64,000 nucleotides of DNA from an uncultured Aquimarina sp. GTDB lineage: Bacteria > Bacteroidota > Bacteroidia > Flavobacteriales > Flavobacteriaceae. Positions 63,910-64,000 of the stretch are shown in pieces (within the stretch, counting starts at the first letter, position 1; every line of letters begins with the position of its first letter). The position numbers and the translations under genes are program-made. The notes under the pieces are model-generated. The model was not told the DNA's origin. It made no database searches and worked only from the letters and a program-made list of their open reading frames with translations. The stretch covers positions 62,001-126,000 of the forward strand of contig CANMLW010000010.1 of the NCBI GenBank assembly GCA_947498705.1, read 5' to 3'.

Positions 63910-64000
63910 TTAAGATTTCACTTTTATAGTCCATTCAAAATTAAAAGTAGATACTTCGATTCCTTCTGCATTGGTTCCTACAGATTTCATCCATACTGTT
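63910..64000 (-). CDS. C-terminal end of an unidentified protein
   Basis: The minus-strand frame is open from the right edge and ends 'TNAEGIEVSTFNFEWTIKVKS' (in pieces) then TAA. About 29 residues are visible; they look beta-stranded. Too little is present to name it. It lies about 90 bp upstream of the AIM24 gene on the same strand. Confidence 0.45.
   Translation of the reverse strand, partial: TVWMKSVGTNAEGIEVSTFNFEWTIKVKS

Noticed and set aside
1..64000. Genomic island or prophage
   Set aside because: No integrase, transposase, tRNA or att-like repeats; base composition looks even throughout.

Overview
The window is AT-rich DNA from a marine-type member of the Bacteroidota, class Flavobacteriia, and an Aquimarina-like genome is my best guess. 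The pointers are: SusC/SusD with a FecR regulator, a type IX secretion (T9SS) C-terminal sorting domain, a GLPGLI protein, 2TM-domain/LytTR signalling, an LETM1-related biofilm protein, Bacteroidota-type promoters (TAnnTTTG) and weak Shine-Dalgarno signals. The genus is inference. I saw no rRNA, tRNA, CRISPR array, transposase or phage gene.

Layout. 0-8 kb: the tail of a FecR anti-sigma factor, an STN-containing SusC, SusD, an HExxH metallohydrolase lipoprotein and a DUF4302 lipoprotein, closed by a strong terminator. Two secreted metallopeptidases (M28 and M1) follow, which suggests, without proving, a peptide substrate. 11-17 kb: DUF2867 and DUF1853 proteins and two tandem hybrid sensor kinases, one of which has Asn at the phospho-acceptor His position. 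17-22 kb: a pirin, an 881-aa T9SS-exported multidomain protein of unclear activity, and two small secreted proteins. 22-31 kb: two methyltransferases, an AAA+/VWA pair, an SLC13 transporter, a DUF5648 lipoprotein and small hypotheticals. 31-36.5 kb: an alpha/beta hydrolase-OsmC fusion, a Cu/Zn superoxide dismutase, an LETM1-related protein, a sigma factor with a membrane partner, and an orphan LytTR regulator. 36.5-37.9 kb: a 1.4-kb stretch without long genes that holds terminators and tiny reading frames, including a convincing 50-aa secreted peptide.

38-46.4 kb: an NDH-2-like dehydrogenase and a GLPGLI gene bracketed by a degenerate direct repeat of the dehydrogenase 3' end. Then comes a signalling operon made of a TonB receptor, a small secreted protein, a LytS-type kinase with a C-terminal 2TM module, two stand-alone 2TM proteins and a LytTR regulator. 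46.4-49.4 kb: PlsC, a NUDIX hydrolase and a cyclophilin whose start regions overlap head to head, and an RDD protein. 49.4-55.7 kb: a compact SpoIIM / membrane protein / DUF4129 / DUF4350 / MoxR / DUF58 operon with two TTG starts.

55.7-61.2 kb: a four-gene minus-strand cassette (flavin monooxygenase, FMN-dependent alpha-hydroxy-acid oxidase, membrane-anchored cytochrome P450 with an atypical I-helix, large methyltransferase). It looks like an oxidative tailoring or small-molecule pathway without a recognisable core enzyme, and is the best candidate for an undescribed system here. Beyond a 0.5-kb gap lie oxyR (Cys199/Cys208 conserved), a 65-aa conserved protein, a TIGR00266/AIM24 protein and the end of an unidentified gene.
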